Positions 11,495-22,415 of a stretch of 64,000 bases of DNA are shown piece after piece (within the stretch, counting starts at the first letter, position 1; every line of letters starts with the position of its first letter). This DNA is from Mycobacterium aquaticum (GTDB taxonomy: Bacteria; Actinomycetota; Actinomycetes; Mycobacteriales; Mycobacteriaceae): the NCBI RefSeq assembly GCF_002086485.1, contig NZ_MVHF01000009.1:62001-126000 (forward strand), read 5' to 3'. The notes under the pieces were generated by a model. It was not told the DNA's origin. It was given only the letters and a program-made list of their open reading frames with translations, and did not search any database. The position numbers and the translations under genes are program-made.

Positions 11495-12169
11495 ATGCAG
11501 GTTCTGGTCGTCGACAATTACGACAGTTTCGTGTTCAACCTGGTCCAGTACCTGGGCCAGCTCGGGGTGCACGCGCAGGTCTGGCGTAACGACGACGCGC
11601 GGCTGGCCACCGAGGCTGACATCGCGAAGGCCGCCCAGGACTTCGACGGCGTGCTGCTGAGCCCCGGCCCCGGCACACCGGAACGCGCAGGCGCGTCGAT
11701 TCCGCTGGTCCGGGCGTGCGCGGACGCAGGCACTCCCCTACTGGGTGTGTGCCTCGGGCACCAGGCCATCGGTGTCGCGTTCGGCGGCACCGTGGACCGG
11801 GCACCCGAACTGTTGCACGGCAAGACCAGCGTGGTGCATCACGCCGATGCCGGTGTGCTGCAAGGACTTCCGGATCCGTTCACGGCCACCCGGTACCACT
11901 CGCTGACGATCCTGCCCGACAGCGTGCCTGCCGAGCTCGAGGTGCTCGGACAGACCGACAGCGGCGTCATCATGGCCGTCCGCCACCGCGAGCTCCCGAT
12001 TCACGGCGTGCAGTTCCACCCCGAATCGATCCTCACCGAGGGTGGACACCGGATGCTGGCCAACTGGCTCGGCATCTGCGGCTTCCCGCCGGACGAGAAC
12101 CTCGTGCGTCAGCTCGAGGACGAGGTCGCCCGCGCGGTCGCCGCTGCTACGACGCGAACGCCAGTGTGA
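11495..12169 (+). CDS. trpG: Glutamine amidotransferase, anthranilate/aminodeoxychorismate synthase component II
   Basis: A 224-residue class I glutamine amidotransferase that hydrolyses glutamine and passes ammonia to a chorismate-using partner (TrpE or PabB), serving tryptophan or folate synthesis. The nucleophile is Cys86 in GVCLGHQAIG, and the catalytic His175 and Glu177 are in VQFHPES. The N-terminal VVDNYDSFVFNL and the SPGPGTPERAG motif are typical of TrpG/PabA. The only such subunit in this block corresponds to Rv0013 (trpG/pabA) and probably serves both pathways. Its 3' end overlaps the end of pknB by 23 bp on the opposite strand. Confidence 0.93.
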   Translation: MQVLVVDNYDSFVFNLVQYLGQLGVHAQVWRNDDARLATEADIAKAAQDFDGVLLSPGPGTPERAGASIPLVRACADAGTPLLGVCLGHQAIGVAFGGTVDRAPELLHGKTSVVHHADAGVLQGLPDPFTATRYHSLTILPDSVPAELEVLGQTDSGVIMAVRHRELPIHGVQFHPESILTEGGHRMLANWLGICGFPPDENLVRQLEDEVARAVAAATTRTPV

Positions 12170-14023
12170 TCGGGTCCCCGAAGTTGATCGGGGTCCCCGG
12201 CGACGGACTCTGGGTCACCACCGCGTTGGTCCGCTGACCGCTGTTCGACACATCCGGCGCGCGGTTGAGCTGACCGGTCCAGCCGTACGCGTTGCGCAGG
12301 TTGGCCTCCACATCGGTCCAGAATCCCCCGCGCACGTCGGGCATGATGAACTGATTGCCGCGGGACACCCGGATCTGGATCAGCGTGTCCACCGGCACGT
12401 TCTGCCCCGAAGTCGGCTCGGTACCGATCACCTGACCCTTGGGTTGCGGGCTGTCGACATCGACCGGGACCGTGTTGGGGAAACCGGCGGCGGTGAGGAT
12501 CTGCTTGCACACCTCGGCGCTCTGCCCGGCGCAGTCGGGCACGAGCTTGCTGCCCGGACCCGAACCCACCGCGATCGTGATCTCGTTGGTGATCGCCGCC
12601 GTCTGGTTCGCAGGCGGGACCGTCGCGATCACCTTGTCCTTCTGCTCCGGCGTCGAAGCGGTCGGCGTCTCCTTGGTCTTGGTGAAGCCGGCCTTCTTGA
12701 GCTTGTCCCGGGCCTGCGCCGGGCTCAGCCCCGTCACATCCGGTACCAGTGCCTGCTGCGGTCCGGTCGAGACGACGATGGCGACATCATCGCCCGCGCT
12801 GGCCTGTGCATTGGCCGCCGGGTCGGTGTTGATGACCTTCTCGGGCGGAACCGTGTTGTCGGGCTGCCGGTCGATGTGGGTCCGGAAGCCGCGGTTCTGC
12901 AACGCAGCCACCGCGTCGTCGGCGGTCTGGCCCGTCACATCCGGCACCTGCACATCGCGCGGGCGGTCGCCGATCATGTTGATCGCCACCGTCACCACCA
13001 CCGTGAGCACGGCGAGCACCGCCACCGCGATGAGCCAGCGGCCGATCGACGCGTTGCGGTCCCGGCCTGCGGCCGTGGGCTGGATCGGGGCGGGCATGTG
13101 CTCGGTCGGCGCGCTGAACGACATCGGGCCGGACTGCGTCATCATCGACGTGCGTTCGGCGTCGGTGAGCACCTTGGGCGCGTCCGGTGCCTCGCCGCTG
13201 TGGACCCGCACGAGATCGGCGCGCATCTCGGCCGCCGACTGGTACCGGTTGTCGGGATTCTTGGCCAGCGCCTTGAGCACCACCGCGTCGAGTTCGGGCG
13301 GGATGCCCGGATGCCGCGTCGACGGCGGCACCGGATCTTCGCGGACGTGCTGATAGGCCACCGCGACAGGTGAGTCACCGATGAAAGGTGGCTCCCCCGT
13401 GAGGATTTCGTACAGCACGCAGCCCAGCGAGTACACATCGGAGCGCGCATCGACGGACTCGCCGCGGGCCTGCTCGGGCGAAAGGTACTGGGCGGTGCCG
13501 ATGACCGCGGCGGTCTGCGTGACGCTGTTGACGTCGGCCAACGCGCGGGCGATGCCGAAGTCCATCACCTTCACAGCGTTGTTCTTGCTGATCATGATGT
13601 TGGCCGGCTTGACGTCGCGGTGGATGATGCCGTGCTGGTGGCTGAAGTTCAGCGCCTGGCAGGCGTCGGCGATGATCTCGATGGCGCGCCGCGGCGGGAT
13701 CGGCCCGTCGTTGTGGACGATGTCGCGCAGCGTGACGCCGTCGACGTACTCCATCACGATGTAGGGCAGCGGCCCGTTGGGCGTCTCGGCCTCGCCGGTG
13801 TCATAGACCGCCACGATCGCCGGATGATTCAGCGCCGCGGCGTTCTGCGCTTCGCGGCGGAAACGCAGGTAGAAGCTGGGGTCGCGAGCCAGGTCCGCCC
13901 GCAGCACCTTGACCGCGACGTCACGGTGCAGGCGTTGGTCGCGGGCCAGATGGACTTCGGACATGCCGCCGAAGCCGAGGATCTCACCGAGTTCGTATCG
14001 GTCGGAAAGGTGCTGAGGGGTCG

Positions 14024-14027
<4 letters not shown>
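12147..14027 (-). CDS. pknB: Ser/Thr protein kinase PknB with four PASTA domains
   Basis: A 626-residue receptor kinase, the same length as M. tuberculosis PknB. The kinase domain (about 1-280) has the glycine loop GFGGMSEV, Lys40 in [13 protein letters not shown], the DFG loop and the activation-loop threonines in [14 protein letters not shown] juxtamembrane linker leads to one membrane helix near 333-353, then four extracellular PASTA repeats beginning at [21 protein letters not shown] and MPDVRGG, which bind muropeptides/lipid II. PknB phosphorylates wall-synthesis regulators (for example CwlM, FhaA, MviN) and is essential in M. tuberculosis. The ATG overlaps the pknA stop as ATGA, so translation is coupled. 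Confidence 0.98.
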
Positions 14028-15256
<1,229 letters not shown>

Positions 15257-15338
15257 GCGTCCACCTCCCAGAGTCGGTTGACGCATGCCGAACCGATGAT
15301 TCGCTCGCGCGAACTCACGATCCGCCCGCAAGCGTCAG

Positions 15339-16817
15339 TCATGATCCCTCCCGCAGGGCCGCCGCAATGGTGGCACGTCCGATCGGGGCGGCCAGTGCGC
15401 CGCCGGTGGCCGACAACCGGTCCCCGCCATCCTCGACCAGCACCGCGACCGCGATCTTGGGGTCCGTGGCCGGCGCAAAGGCGATGTACCAGGCATGCGG
15501 CGGAGTGTTACGGGGGTCAGTCCCGTGCTCTGCCGTACCGGTCTTCGAAGCGATCTGCACGCCGGCGATGGCTCCCTTCTGCTGCGTCACCTGCTCGGCG
15601 CCGACCATCAAGTTCGTAAGTGTAGCGGCGACCTGCGGTGACACCGCCCGGCGCTCTTGCGCGGGGGCGGTGGTGCTGATGGTGGCCAGGTCGGGTCCCT
15701 TCAGGCTATCGACCAGGTAGGGCCGCATCGCGACGCCGCCGTTGGCGATGGTCGCGGCCACCACCGCGTTCTGCAGCGGCGTCAGCGCCACGTCGCGTTG
15801 CCCGATGCTGGACATGCCCAGCGCCGCGCCGTCGTCGACGGGTCCGACGGTGGATTCGGCGACCTGCAGCGGGATGGCCGGCGGTGAGGTGTCCAAGCCG
15901 AACGCCTGCGCGGTGCTCTTGAGCTTGTCGGTGCCGGTATCGATACCCAGCTGCACGAATGCGGTGTTGCAGGACTTGGCGAACGCCTCGCGCAGCGACA
16001 CTGTCGCGCCAGGACCGCATTGGGCGCCGCCGAAGTTCTCCAGCGTCGCGGTGCTGTCCGGCAGGTTGGTGCGCGCCGCCGAGGTCAGCTGCGTGTCCGG
16101 GGTGGCCCCGGCCTGCAGCGCGGCCGCGGTGGTGATGACCTTGAACGTGGAGCCCGGCGGATAGGTTTCGGAGATGGCCCGGTTGAGCAGAGGTGAGGCC
16201 GGGTCGTCGCGCAGCTTCTGCCAGGCGGCGGCTTGCGCGTTCAGATCGTGTGACGCGAGCAGATTGGGGTCGTAGGACGGCGACGACACCATGGCCAGGA
16301 TCTTGCCGGTAGACGGCTCCAGGGCCACCACAGAGCCCTTGCACGGGCCGTTGTCGCAACCGTTCTGCATGGCGTCCCAGGCGGCCTGCTGGACCTGTGG
16401 CTTGATGGTCGTGTCGACGTTGCCGCCGCGCGGGTTGCGGCCCGTGAAGAAGTCGGCGAGCCGACGGCCGAAGAGGCGCTCGTCGGAACCGTTGAGGATG
16501 GTGTCCTCGGCGCGCTCAAGCCCCGTGCTCGAGTAGCCCAGCGAGTAGAAGCCGGTGACGGGCGCGTAGACCAGCGGGTTGGGGTACACCCGCAGGAAGC
16601 GGAACCGGTTGTCGGTAGACACCGAGTAGGCCAGCAGCTGTCCCCCGGCGGTGATCTGCCCGCGCTGGCGGGAGTACTCGTCGAGCAGCACCCGCTGATT
16701 GCGGGGGTCGGCGCGCAGCCCGTCGGCCGTGAAGACCTGGGTCAGGGTGGCGTTGGCCAGCAACAACACGATCAGCACCATGATCGTGACGGCAACACGG
16801 CGCAGCGAGGTGTTCAT
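15339..16817 (-). CDS. pbpA: Class B penicillin-binding protein PbpA
   Basis: A 492-residue peptidoglycan transpeptidase. A membrane anchor lies at residues 8-27, followed by a dimerisation/PBP domain and the transpeptidase domain with the active-site serine Ser223 in STFK, the SCN motif (AKSCNTAF) and the KTG motif (SKTGTAEHG). It cross-links new peptidoglycan in the periplasm together with RodA. Start at 16817 gives MNTSLRRVAV, the usual family N-terminus, and overlaps the rodA stop by 4 bp. The gap to pknA is 82 bp. Confidence 0.97.
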   Translation of the reverse strand: MNTSLRRVAVTIMVLIVLLLANATLTQVFTADGLRADPRNQRVLLDEYSRQRGQITAGGQLLAYSVSTDNRFRFLRVYPNPLVYAPVTGFYSLGYSSTGLERAEDTILNGSDERLFGRRLADFFTGRNPRGGNVDTTIKPQVQQAAWDAMQNGCDNGPCKGSVVALEPSTGKILAMVSSPSYDPNLLASHDLNAQAAAWQKLRDDPASPLLNRAISETYPPGSTFKVITTAAALQAGATPDTQLTSAARTNLPDSTATLENFGGAQCGPGATVSLREAFAKSCNTAFVQLGIDTGTDKLKSTAQAFGLDTSPPAIPLQVAESTVGPVDDGAALGMSSIGQRDVALTPLQNAVVAATIANGGVAMRPYLVDSLKGPDLATISTTAPAQERRAVSPQVAATLTNLMVGAEQVTQQKGAIAGVQIASKTGTAEHGTDPRNTPPHAWYIAFAPATDPKIAVAVLVEDGGDRLSATGGALAAPIGRATIAAALREGS

Positions 16818-18229
16818 ACCTTCTCGATCACCTCGGTTTTGGCCGCGGCGATCGGGGTGGCGTTGGGCTGCCGGGTGGTGGTGATCGGCCGTCGGGCGCC
16901 GTGCGAGATGCGCACGAGGATGGCCAGCAGCACATAGTTGGCCAACAGTGACGAGCCGCCGTAGGACATCCACGGCGTGGTCAGGCCGCTCTCGGGGATC
17001 AGCTTGGTGACGCCGCCGACGACGATGAACAGCTGGATCGCCAGCGTCGAGGACAACCCGCCCGCGAGCAGTTTGCCGAAGCTGTCACGCACGGCGATGG
17101 CCGTGCGCATTCCGCGGATGATCAGGATGGTGTAGAGCATCAGCACGCCGGCGAGCCCCACCAGGCCGAGTTCCTCGCCGATGGCGGAGATGATGAAGTC
17201 GGTCGAGGCCTCCGGGACCGTGCCGGGCTGACCATTGCCAAGGCCGGTGCCGAAGATGCCACCGGTGGCGAAGCTGAACAGCGACTGCACCATTTGATAG
17301 CCGGCGCCGTCGGGATCGGCGAACGGATCCCACCAGTTCTGCACCCGCACCCGCACGTGACCGAAAATGTGATACGCCACAACGCTTCCCGCGGCGAACA
17401 GCGCGAGTCCGATCACCACCCAGCTGAGCCGTTCGGTGGCGATGTAGAGCAGCGCCAGAAACGACGCGTACAGCAGAAGTGATGCGCCCAAGTCCTTTTC
17501 GAAGACCATCACGCCGACTGAGGCGATCCATGCCAGCAACAGGGGGGCCAGGTCGCGGGGCCGGGGGAGATCCATGCCAAGGACGTGTTTGCCTGCGCTG
17601 GTGAACAATTCACGCTTGGCCACGAGCACGGCGGCGAAGAAGATGAGCAGCAGGATCTTGGAGAACTCGGCAGGCTGAATCGAGAAGCCGGGGAACTGAA
17701 TCCAGATCTTGGCGCCGTACTGCTCGGAGTACCTGGCGGGCAGGATTGCCGGAATCACCAGCAGCACAAGGCCGGTCAGGCCGCACACGTAGCCGTAGCG
17801 GGCCAGCATGCGGTGATCGTGCAAAAAGATGACCACCACCGCGAATGCCGCCACTCCCAGCAGGGTCCACAACATCTGCTGGTTGGCGGTGCCACCCAGA
17901 CCGCCTGAGCTCGCGGTGCCCTCGGCGAGGTCGAGGCGGTGGATCATCACCAGGCCCAGTCCGTTGAGCAGGGCGACCACCGGAAGCAGCAGCGGGTCGG
18001 CATAGGGCGCGAAGCGGCGCACCGCCAGATGGGCGACGCCGAAGAGGGCAAGGTATCCGACCGTGTAGCGCAGCAGGTCCCAGGTGATGCCCTGTTCCTG
18101 GTTGGCCTCGACGATCAGGAGCGCGACAGTGGTGATCAGTGCCGCGAACCCCAGCAGAAACAGTTCCGCGTTGCGCCGGTTGGGTAGCGCCGGCGTCACG
18201 GTAACCGGTGACTGGGGTTGGGTGGTCAT
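16814..18229 (-). CDS. rodA: SEDS peptidoglycan glycosyltransferase RodA
   Basis: A 471-residue SEDS-family (FtsW/RodA/SpoVE) polytopic membrane protein with about ten membrane helices. SEDS signature segments are seen near the C-terminus (DFIISAIGEELGLVG and the final GGSSLLANYVLLAILVRISHG). RodA polymerises lipid II into glycan strands and pairs with the class B PBP encoded next to it. The start at 18229 overlaps the pstP stop by 4 bp; a longer frame upstream runs into the pstP Pro-rich tail and is not credible. Confidence 0.97.
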   Translation of the reverse strand: MTTQPQSPVTVTPALPNRRNAELFLLGFAALITTVALLIVEANQEQGITWDLLRYTVGYLALFGVAHLAVRRFAPYADPLLLPVVALLNGLGLVMIHRLDLAEGTASSGGLGGTANQQMLWTLLGVAAFAVVVIFLHDHRMLARYGYVCGLTGLVLLVIPAILPARYSEQYGAKIWIQFPGFSIQPAEFSKILLLIFFAAVLVAKRELFTSAGKHVLGMDLPRPRDLAPLLLAWIASVGVMVFEKDLGASLLLYASFLALLYIATERLSWVVIGLALFAAGSVVAYHIFGHVRVRVQNWWDPFADPDGAGYQMVQSLFSFATGGIFGTGLGNGQPGTVPEASTDFIISAIGEELGLVGLAGVLMLYTILIIRGMRTAIAVRDSFGKLLAGGLSSTLAIQLFIVVGGVTKLIPESGLTTPWMSYGGSSLLANYVLLAILVRISHGARRPITTTRQPNATPIAAAKTEVIEKV

Positions 18230-19761
18230 GACACCGCCCGGCAGTCCGTCCCCGGTACCTGCGACGGGGGAGGTAGCGCTGTCGCGGTGGGCGTTGATGG
18301 CGGCGCAGGCTCCGGGGACCCCGATTCGCCCGGTGGGCGCGCAGAAGGTTCTCCCGACGCCTCGGTGGATGGCGCTGGGGCCGGCGGGGCCGTCGTGGTC
18401 GTCGGCGCAGGAGGCGGGACTGGCGACGGGGCCGGGCCGGTCGTGGCGGCCGGTGCAGGGGGCGGGGCGCTCGTGGTGGTCGGCGGGGTGCGGGTGACAC
18501 ACACCGGCAGCACCGAGCTGCGGGCCAGCTCATGGATCTGGGCGATGGCCTCGTCCTGCGTGCCGCCCGGCAGCCCGGCGATCACCTGGGCCCGCTCGGA
18601 CGGGCGCATGTCGCTGACAGCCATCAGCCGGCACCCGAGATTGTCGCGGTTGTCGCCCGCGCCGATCAGAGATAGTTCGTTGCGGGCGTTCAGGCAGCCC
18701 AGCCCGTACGGCTCCTGCAGCGAAACCCCGAGAAACGAGCCCTGGATACCCCGCATGATCGCAACGATTCCGTCGTGCTCGCCGACGTAGTAATTGCTTC
18801 TGATGATCTGACGGCCGATGGCCAGGCCCGCGAGCACCACCAGCACCAGCAGGACCGCAGCGATCACGTAGCGGCGCCGGGAGCGGGGCTTGCGGGCCGG
18901 TTCGGCCGGTTGGGGGACCACCTTTTTCGGCTCGTTGCGGCGCGGGTTGAAGGCCGAGGCCCGGCCCGCCGCGGTGTTGGGGGGGATCGTGTCGTCGTCG
19001 ACGCCCGAAACGGCACCGGCCAGGATCGGCTGGGTCTGGCCGTAGTCGTAATCGACGACGTCGGCGACCACCACCGTCACGTTGTCCGGTCCGCCGCCGC
19101 GCAGCGCCAATTCGATGAGCCGGTCGGCGCTTTCGGTGACGTCTTCGATCTGCAGCGCCTCGTGGATGGTCTCCTGGCTGACCGGGTCGGAGAGCCCGTC
19201 GGAGCACAGCAGGTACCGGTCACCGGCCTTGGCCTCGCGCATCGTCAGCGTCGGCTCGACCTCATGGCCCGTCAGCGCCCGCATGATCAGCGAGCGTTGT
19301 GGGTGGCTGTGGGCCTCCTCGGCGGTGATGCGGCCCTCGTCGACCAGGGTCTGGACGAAGGTGTCGTCCTTGGTGATCTGGGTGAGCTCACCGTCGCGCA
19401 GCAGGTAGCCGCGGGAGTCACCGATGTGCACCAGGCCGAGTCGGCTGCCGGCGAACAGGATCGCGGTCAGCGTCGTCCCCATGCCCTCGAGCTCGGGGTC
19501 TGCCTCGACGTGCGCGGCGATGGCCGAGTTACCTTCGGCGACAGCCGAATTCAGCTTCCCGAGGAGATCGCCGCCGGGCTCGTCGTCATCGAGATGGGCC
19601 AACGCGGCGATGACGAGCTGCGAGGCCACCTCACCGGCGGCGTGTCCACCCATGCCGTCGGCCAGCGCGAGCAGGCGCGCGCCCGCATACACGGAGTCCT
19701 CGTTGTTGGCGCGGACCAGGCCGCGGTCACTGCGCGCGGCATATCGAAGCACGAGTGTCAC
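18226..19761 (-). CDS. pstP: Ser/Thr protein phosphatase PstP (PP2C)
   Basis: A 511-residue membrane phosphatase that removes phosphate from PknA/PknB targets. The N-terminal PP2C domain (about 1-240) shows the metal-binding motifs (NNEDS, ADGMGGH with Asp35, GDSRGY, SDGLSD, GPDNVT). A basic linker is followed by a membrane helix near 302-322, then an extracellular domain and a long Pro/Thr/Ala-rich tail. Start overlaps the fhaB stop by 4 bp. Confidence 0.97.
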   Translation of the reverse strand: MTLVLRYAARSDRGLVRANNEDSVYAGARLLALADGMGGHAAGEVASQLVIAALAHLDDDEPGGDLLGKLNSAVAEGNSAIAAHVEADPELEGMGTTLTAILFAGSRLGLVHIGDSRGYLLRDGELTQITKDDTFVQTLVDEGRITAEEAHSHPQRSLIMRALTGHEVEPTLTMREAKAGDRYLLCSDGLSDPVSQETIHEALQIEDVTESADRLIELALRGGGPDNVTVVVADVVDYDYGQTQPILAGAVSGVDDDTIPPNTAAGRASAFNPRRNEPKKVVPQPAEPARKPRSRRRYVIAAVLLVLVVLAGLAIGRQIIRSNYYVGEHDGIVAIMRGIQGSFLGVSLQEPYGLGCLNARNELSLIGAGDNRDNLGCRLMAVSDMRPSERAQVIAGLPGGTQDEAIAQIHELARSSVLPVCVTRTPPTTTSAPPPAPAATTGPAPSPVPPPAPTTTTAPPAPAPSTEASGEPSARPPGESGSPEPAPPSTPTATALPPPSQVPGTDCRAVS

Positions 19762-20225
19762 GGTCGAAGCTCGATTACCGTCTTACCGATTCGCACCGGC
19801 GTGCCAATGGGAACCCTTACCGCTGTTGTCACCTTCGCCCTGTCAAGGTATGTGCCGTTGGTCGATCCTAGGTCCTCCACGTACCACTCCGAACCGCGTG
19901 GTGACAGTCGGGCGTGGCGCGTCGAGGCGTAATCATCTGTGAGCACCAATGTGGAGTCGTCGGCACGCCCGATCAGCACCGGCTGGGAACTCAGCGTGAT
20001 GCGGGTCCCGGCGAGTGCGCCTTCGGTGACGACCATCTGCCTGGCGATGTGCCTGCGCTGGCGGCTGGGCAGCAGTGAGCCGCGCAAGGCGAGCCCTCGA
20101 CGCACCATGACCGCACCGGTCGGTGCATAGATGTCGGTGCGCAGGATCCGCAGCACCGACCAGATGAAGAGCCACAGCAGCAACAGGAACCCGACACGCG
20201 TCAGCTGCAGCACTAACCCCTGCAT
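19758..20225 (-). CDS. fhaB: FHA-domain protein FhaB (FipA)
   Basis: A 155-residue protein with an N-terminal membrane helix (VGFLLLLWLFIWSVL, about residues 11-26) and a C-terminal FHA domain that binds phosphothreonine: GRADDSTLVL, STRHARL and DLGSTNGTYLD motifs are intact. In mycobacteria it is a PknA/PknB substrate and links FtsZ and FtsQ under stress. The threonine in the ILRTDIYAP region matches the known phosphorylation area. It is the second gene of the fhaA-fhaB-pstP-rodA-pbpA-pknA-pknB operon. Confidence 0.96.
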   Translation of the reverse strand: MQGLVLQLTRVGFLLLLWLFIWSVLRILRTDIYAPTGAVMVRRGLALRGSLLPSRQRRHIARQMVVTEGALAGTRITLSSQPVLIGRADDSTLVLTDDYASTRHARLSPRGSEWYVEDLGSTNGTYLDRAKVTTAVRVPIGTPVRIGKTVIELRP

Positions 20226-20355
20226 CTGACATCCTCTCCGTACCCGTCCCGATGACGTCGTTCCGTGCCCTGCGGCAACGTCACGATACTTGGGCGGCGA
20301 CTGGCATGAGGGTGAAGCGGGTTGCTAGCCACCCCGGTGTGTCCGGTCCGATACC

Positions 20356-21870
20356 TCAGTGCACGCGCACGATGATCTCGGAATGGCCCAGCCGGATGAC
20401 GTCGCCGTCGGCCAGCTGCCATTCCTGCACCGGGGCGTTGTTCACAGTGGTGCCGTTGGTGGAGTTCAGGTCCGCGAGCAGCGCCACCTGACCGTCCCAC
20501 CGGATCTCGAGGTGACGACGCGACACGCCGGTGTCAGGCAGGCGGAACTGAGCGTCCTGGCCACGGCCGATCACGTTGGCGCCTTCGCGCAGCTGGTAGG
20601 TCCGGCCGCTGCCGTCGTCGAGCTGCAGCGTGACGGTCGCGCCGCCGGCGTGGTAGTCGCCGCCGCCGTACCCGCCCTGGCCGGCGTCCTGGCCGTAGTC
20701 GTAGTCACGTCCGCCCTGGTCGCCGTAGCCGCCGCCATAGCCACCCTGATCGCCGTAGCCCTGGTCCTGGTAGCCACCCTGCTGCTGGTCGCCGTAGCCG
20801 CGGCCGTAGTCCTGCTGGCCGTAGTCCTGTTGCGGCTGGCCGTAACCACCGCGCTGGTCGCCGTAACCGCCGCCGTAGCCACCCTGGTCGCCGTAGCCAC
20901 CCTGGCGAGGATCCGGACCCGGACGGCCGCCACCCGGCTGCTGACGTCCGTAGTCATAGTCGGCACTGGGCCCCGGGCCCGCCGGGCCGCCGTAGCCGCC
21001 ACCCTGAGGCGGGCCGTACCCACCGGGCTGCTGGCCGTAGCCTCCGCCGCGCTGGTCGTAGCTCGGGCCGCCGCCGTAGCCGCCACCGCCGCGCTGGTCG
21101 TCCTGCGGGGGATAGCCGCCGCGCTGGTCCGGGTAGCCACCCTGATCGGGGTAGCCGCCGCGGTCGCCGTAGCCACCCTGATCGGGATAGCCACCGTGGT
21201 CGGGGTAGCCGCCGCCGCGTGGTGGGTAGCCGCCGCCCTGCTGGTCCTGTGAGGGATAGCCGCCGCGCTGGTCGTCCTGCGGGGGGTACCCGCCGCCGCG
21301 CTGGTCGTCTTGAGGGGGATAGCCGCCGCCGCGCTGGTCGTCCTGCTGGCGTCCGTACCGGTCATCGAAGTACTCGTCGCCAGGCCGACCTTGTCCCTGG
21401 CCGCCGCGGTAGCTCGGATTGTCGGTCATAGATGGTTCTCCTGATTCTGCGGTGAACGCCTGGTCGCGATGTACTCGTGCGGATTCGCCGACGGTGGAAT
21501 CGGGGTTGACCGCGCCGTGTGCGCGGAACTGTCCGGTGTGCAAGTGCGGTGATTGCTCGAATCTGACGACCACATCACCATACGTTTGCCACCCCTGATC
21601 ATGGATAAATCCCCCCAGATGTTTGGCGAATGCGGACGCGGTCAGGTCAGTATCGGCGCTTACCTTCTGATAGTCAGTGTCACTGAGAGTAATTACGTAG
21701 TCGTTCGGTGCCAAAACCTGGCCGCCGCCCACGGTCCGGGCACCGGCCTGCGCCTCGCGGCGCAACATCGACTCCACTTCCTGCGGAACGATCGAGCCGC
21801 CGAAGACCCGGGCGAACGCATCACCCACGGTTGACTCGAGCTTGCGTTCGATGCGGTCGACAAGACCCAT
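20356..21870 (-). CDS. fhaA: FHA-domain protein FhaA
   Basis: A 504-residue cytoplasmic protein. The N-terminal DUF3662 domain (about 1-120; [27 protein letters not shown]) is followed by a long low-complexity region of Gly, Tyr, Gln, Asp and Pro repeats (about residues 165-410), then a C-terminal FHA domain ([33 protein letters not shown]). The FHA domain binds phosphorylated MviN, and FhaA controls late peptidoglycan precursor steps. Start at 21870 is chosen because homologues begin with this short MG-x-V-x-R-x-ERKLE sequence and GGCGGTGAT precedes it. First gene of the operon. Confidence 0.97.
   Translation of the reverse strand: MGLVDRIERKLESTVGDAFARVFGGSIVPQEVESMLRREAQAGARTVGGGQVLAPNDYVITLSDTDYQKVSADTDLTASAFAKHLGGFIHDQGWQTYGDVVVRFEQSPHLHTGQFRAHGAVNPDSTVGESARVHRDQAFTAESGEPSMTDNPSYRGGQGQGRPGDEYFDDRYGRQQDDQRGGGYPPQDDQRGGGYPPQDDQRGGYPSQDQQGGGYPPRGGGYPDHGGYPDQGGYGDRGGYPDQGGYPDQRGGYPPQDDQRGGGGYGGGPSYDQRGGGYGQQPGGYGPPQGGGYGGPAGPGPSADYDYGRQQPGGGRPGPDPRQGGYGDQGGYGGGYGDQRGGYGQPQQDYGQQDYGRGYGDQQQGGYQDQGYGDQGGYGGGYGDQGGRDYDYGQDAGQGGYGGGDYHAGGATVTLQLDDGSGRTYQLREGANVIGRGQDAQFRLPDTGVSRRHLEIRWDGQVALLADLNSTNGTTVNNAPVQEWQLADGDVIRLGHSEIIVRVH
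20640..21375 (-). repeat. Gly/Tyr/Gln/Asp low-complexity repeat region within fhaA
   Basis: About 740 bp of imperfect tandem codon repeats encoding units such as [17 protein letters not shown] and GGYGDQ. Some units are repeated almost exactly at DNA level (for example [11 protein letters not shown] occurs in successive copies near 21250-21345), so the length is likely to vary between strains and the stretch is prone to assembly error. Confidence 0.85.
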
Positions 21871-22131
21871 ATCACCGCCCGCCTTCACTCATTCGTCGTT
21901 CGTGGTGCGTACCGGCAGCCGAAGCCACCGCGTGTCGCTCTGGCCACACTGCTCACATGAATGGTATCGGCCCTGCGCCATCGTGCGGGACCAACAGAAC
22001 TCTGAGAATCAGATCGCAGCAGGTCAGTGACCTGATCTTGATGACCCGAATCATTTCCTGTGCTGCTCGTGGCCGCGAACGTCGCGGTTTGGGAACCTCG
22101 CGACGGCAGTGATACGCTGCCCCGGTCGCTC

Positions 22132-22214
22132 GGGCGAGTGGCGGAATGGCAGACGCGCTGGCTTCAGGTGCCAGTGTCCTTCGGGACGTGGGGGTTCAAG
22201 TCCCCCTTCGCCCA
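22132..22214 (+). tRNA. tRNA-Leu (CAG anticodon)
   Basis: An 83-nt class II tRNA with a long variable arm (TGTCC TTCG GGACG). Acceptor GGGCGAG pairs with TTCGCCC, the anticodon stem-loop CTGGC TTCAGGT GCCAG gives CAG, and the T arm is GGGGG TTCAAGT CCCCC. No CCA encoded. The 261-bp space back to fhaA shows nothing else I can support. Confidence 0.97.
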
Positions 22215-22248
22215 CAAAATGGCGGTTCGCTTGGACCGCATAGCGCTG

Positions 22249-22285
22249 AGGCCACGAACGCATCGGGTTCGTGGCCTTTGTGATT
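22249..22285 (+). terminator. Rho-independent terminator after tRNA-Leu
   Basis: An 11-bp perfect stem (AGGCCACGAAC with GTTCGTGGCCT) and a 7-nt loop is followed by a T-rich run (TTTGTGATTTG). It ends the tRNA-Leu transcript before the KAP NTPase gene. Confidence 0.8.
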
Positions 22286-22415
22286 TGTTGGCATGTTTGT
22301 CGGGCCGGACGGACTGCGTGACGTCGTCGCGAGAACCCCTCAAGGCCGTCCAACGGGCTTCTCTACGCGTATCAAATCCCGCCGGTCGGTCCGGTAGGTC
22401 TGCGATGATCGGGCG

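Noticed and set aside
20640..21375. CRISPR-like repeats
   Set aside because: The repeats are in frame, imperfect and encode the FhaA linker; no spacers of regular length.
22249..22285. Attachment site at the tRNA-Leu 3' end
   Set aside because: The inverted repeat is a normal intrinsic terminator, and I see no integrase or second copy of the tRNA end in the window.
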